Source of the DNA: an uncultured archaeon
GTDB lineage: Archaea > Thermoproteota > Nitrososphaeria > Nitrososphaerales > CALBXV01
Reading direction: 5' to 3'
NCBI GenBank assembly: GCA_937890045.1
Contig: CALBXV010000451.1
Location: 1-8,483, forward strand
DNA length: 8,483 nt
Notes under the pieces: model-generated
Told to the model about the DNA's origin: nothing
The model's input: the letters and a program-made list of their open reading frames with translations, nothing else
The model's database searches: none
Made by a program: the position numbers and the translations under genes
In this document: one piece after another, positions 7,425 to 8,483 of the stretch
How the letters are laid out: each line of letters starts with the position of its first letter
Position numbering within the stretch: position 1 is the stretch's first letter

Positions 7425-7447
7425 ATTTAGATAAAAATTATCTAAAT
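7425..7447 (-). promoter_or_regulatory. Perfect 10-bp hairpin just 5' of the gp22 ribosome site
   Basis: ATTTAGATAA (7425-7434) and TTATCTAAAT (7438-7447) are perfect inverted repeats around a 3-base loop. In the mRNA the stem ends 5 bases before the AGGAG of gp22, so the ribosome site stays exposed. Hairpins placed this way may protect the mRNA 5' region or tune initiation; that role is inference. Confidence 0.65.
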
Positions 7448-7485
7448 TTAATATTATTTTGGATTTAAAATAGTTATTGGGAACT

Positions 7486-7491
7486 ATTATA
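7486..7491 (-). promoter_or_regulatory. Possible sigma70-type -10 box (TATAAT) in the gp22 leader
   Basis: The minus strand reads TATAAT at 7491-7486, a perfect bacterial -10 word 78 bases before the gp22 ATG. No convincing -35 box was found about 17 bases upstream and there is no TGn extension, so it may be chance in AT-rich DNA. Confidence 0.2.
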
Positions 7492-7506
7492 CGACATATT
7501 CATTGG

Positions 7507-7542
7507 TACACTATATGATGGGAAGGTTTTCCCAATAGTGTA
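7507..7542 (-). promoter_or_regulatory. Strong bulged hairpin in the gp22 leader
   Basis: TACACTAT (7507-7514) pairs with ATAGTGTA (7535-7542), and inside it TGGGAA (7519-7524) pairs with TTCCCA (7529-7534) around a GGTT loop. This gives 14 bp with a 4-base bulge on one side (7515-7518). On the plus strand it is followed by TTTGTTTTT, making it terminator-like in that direction; on the minus strand no T run follows, so for gp22 mRNA it is more likely a leader structure. TATTGGGAA at 7475-7483 could compete for the 7529-7537 arm. Confidence 0.6.
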
Positions 7543-7548
7543 TTTGTT

Positions 7549-7564
7549 TTTATATAAATATAAA
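7549..7564 (-). promoter_or_regulatory. AT-rich palindromic element with shared 12-mer upstream of gp22
   Basis: TTTATAT and ATATAAA surround two bases as an inverted repeat. The plus-strand 12-mer TATAAATATAAA (7553-7564) recurs at 4423-4434 upstream of gp13. It contains the T4 late-promoter word TATAAATA on the plus strand and TATTTATA on the gene strand. A promoter for gp22-gp23 in this gap is plausible but the strand is unclear. Confidence 0.35.
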
Positions 7565-7588
7565 CTTTTTTTACAAAAAGGTCTAAAA

Positions 7589-7789
7589 TTAGCGAGAATT
7601 ATTGATTTTTTCTGTATTTTGCCTCATTCTGAGCTTAGATCTTAGCTTTTGCCGCCTTTTTTTAACAGATGGCTTGGTATAATAACTATTCTCAGATAAT
7701 TCTAACATTAATTTAGAATCCTTAACTTTTCTCTTAAATTCTCTTAAAGCTTTTTCAACGTTATTCTTTTTAACTTTAACTTCTATCAA
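7589..7789 (-). CDS. rpsU: Phage-encoded ribosomal protein bS21
   Basis: A 66-residue, strongly basic protein aligned by eye with bacterial bS21 (E. coli, 71 residues). IEVKVKKNN (2-10) corresponds to VIKVRENEP, ALREFKRK (14-21) to ALRRFKRS, and SYYTKPSVKKRRQK (35-48) to EFYEKPTTERKRAK, ending in a Lys/Arg-rich tail. bS21 sits on the 30S platform near the anti-Shine-Dalgarno end of 16S rRNA and aids initiation; phage copies are known and can be assumed to enter host ribosomes, probably favouring phage messages. The start is TTG at 7789-7787: AGAGG (7800-7796) is correctly spaced, the protein then begins where bS21 does, and the first in-frame ATG (residue 28) would remove half of the fold. 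It begins 9 bp after the upstream stop and is followed by the structured gp22 leader. Its place within the head-gene cluster suggests late expression. Confidence 0.9.
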   Translation of the reverse strand: MIEVKVKKNNVEKALREFKRKVKDSKLMLELSENSYYTKPSVKKRRQKLRSKLRMRQNTEKINNSR

Positions 7790-7795
7790 TTATAA

Positions 7796-7800
7796 CCTCT
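7796..7800 (-). promoter_or_regulatory. Ribosome binding site deciding the TTG start of bS21
   Basis: AGAGG on the minus strand lies 6 bases before TTG (7789-7787). No ATG or GTG lies in frame near it, so this site supports the rare TTG start. It overlaps the TAG stop (7801-7799) of the upstream gene, which points to serial translation. Confidence 0.7.
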
Positions 7801-8483
7801 ATTTACCTTTCATTCTAGTATATAAACTACCAAGTTGTTTTTTTGCTTCTTTAAATGGATCAAATACTGTAGGTTCTACTGATTCGGAAATTCTTTTATA
7901 TTGTTTACCATTAATAGTAATTGATTCTTCTGATTTACCATGCATCCAAGCATCACCTTTACCACCTGCTGGGTCTTCCAAATCATCTTCATCTTCGTCA
8001 CCACCGAATTGTTCATCTCCATACTCAGCCGCCTGTCTAAACATATCCATAACTTCTTTTCTACCAAATTTTAAACCTTTTTTACCACTAGGAAATTCGC
8101 TTTTATATGTTCCAGCATCTACATGATTTGCTAAATTTAACAAATGTTCTCTCGCATCTTCATCATATATATCATGAATTCCTGCTCTAAATTTTTCCCA
8201 ATTACCACTCTTTGCTGAATCTACCATTCCAGAATATTTATCAGATGCATCAGGTGCTGAATTAGCTACAGAATCAAACATATGATCACTATCTGGTGAA
8301 AAACCTTTACCATATTTTATATCACCAACTTCATCTTTTGGTTTTGTTTTATCAGGATATATTTTTTCATAATCCTCTGGATCATAAAAATCTGGCTCCC
8401 CTTCATCATCTTGTTTTGTATATTTCTTTTTATCTTCTTCCTTATTCAAAATTTTCTTTGCGGCTGGAGATAATTTATTTAAA
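7799..8483 (-). CDS. Acidic protein of unknown function, possible prohead core component (5' end outside window)
   Basis: The frame is open from the right edge to TAG at 7801-7799, giving at least 227 residues. A TTG at 8449 could serve as a start, but no ribosome site precedes it and the upstream codons read LNKLSPAAKKI, protein-like sequence, so the true start is probably beyond the window. The protein is hydrophilic and acidic: a charged N-terminal region rich in Lys, Asp, Glu and Pro, a central helical part (KYSGMVDSAKSGNWEKFRAGI, then AREHLLNLANHV), a run GGDEDEDDLEDP, and a basic end (LYTRMKGK). ESITINGKQYKRISES (7880-7927) resembles EIIEIDGVKYAPVVSEE in the gp22-like scaffold. No signal peptide or membrane segment is seen. 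Position just before bS21 and gp22, where T4 has core and protease genes, suggests a prohead core role; no protease motif was recognised. Function is not assigned. Confidence 0.7.
   Translation of the reverse strand, partial: LNKLSPAAKKILNKEEDKKKYTKQDDEGEPDFYDPEDYEKIYPDKTKPKDEVGDIKYGKGFSPDSDHMFDSVANSAPDASDKYSGMVDSAKSGNWEKFRAGIHDIYDEDAREHLLNLANHVDAGTYKSEFPSGKKGLKFGRKEVMDMFRQAAEYGDEQFGGDEDEDDLEDPAGGKGDAWMHGKSEESITINGKQYKRISESVEPTVFDPFKEAKKQLGSLYTRMKGK

Noticed and set aside
7543..7551. Hairpin 7507-7542 plus this T run as a plus-strand terminator
   Set aside because: No plus-strand gene exists to its left that would need terminating, and the T run is interrupted; kept only as an alternative reading of the leader hairpin.
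8447..8449. TTG as the true start of the acidic protein upstream of bS21
   Set aside because: No ribosome site lies before it, and the in-frame upstream codons remain open to the window edge and look like protein, so a start outside is more likely.
1..8483. tRNA genes, CRISPR arrays, insertion sequences, attachment sites
   Set aside because: The gaps are too short or lack cloverleaf arms, regularly spaced repeats, transposase motifs or target duplications; nothing supportable was seen.

Overview
The window is a stretch of the late, virion-structure region of a T4-like (contractile-tailed, myovirus-type) bacteriophage. All convincing genes lie on the minus strand, so transcription runs from the right edge (8483) to the left edge (1). 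Four successive products can be matched by conserved motifs and by gene order to T4 late proteins: gp22 (scaffold), gp23 (major capsid protein), gp13 and gp14 (neck), followed by a gp15-type tail terminator. The DNA is AT-rich, the genes are tightly packed with Shine-Dalgarno sites, and there is a phage-borne ribosomal protein bS21. Together with the style of the tail-fibre and scaffold proteins this suggests a marine or freshwater T4-like phage of a low-GC host (a pelagiphage or relative is possible). The host assignment is inference.

Layout in transcription order: (1) 8483-7799, an acidic protein of unknown function whose 5' end lies outside the window, possibly a prohead core component; (2) 7789-7589, a small basic bS21 homologue with a TTG start; (3) 7588-7408, a 181-bp non-coding leader with two strong hairpins and promoter-like sequences; (4) 7407-6178, the very acidic gp22-like prohead scaffold; (5) 6162-4528, the gp23-like major capsid protein; (6) 4527-4390, a gap holding a clear rho-independent terminator at 4480-4453 and then AT-rich promoter-like repeats; (7) 4389-3214 gp13-like, (8) 3204-2719 gp14-like and (9) 2719-1346 gp15-like with a long C-terminal extension; (10) 1349-816, an unknown protein translationally coupled to gp15; (11) 812-1, the N-terminal part of a tail-fibre-like protein running off the left edge.

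Functionally, gp22 forms the inner core on which gp23 assembles into the prohead, gp13 and gp14 complete the head after DNA packaging, and gp15 caps the tail so head and tail can join. The terminator splits the window into a head-shell unit (gp22-gp23) and a neck/tail unit (gp13 onward), which therefore probably has its own promoter. The points most worth a second look are the bS21 gene inside the head operon, the structured leader of gp22, a 12-base element shared by the only two real intergenic gaps, and the C-terminal module shared by the gp15-like protein and its downstream neighbour. No tRNA, CRISPR array, insertion sequence or integrase was seen.
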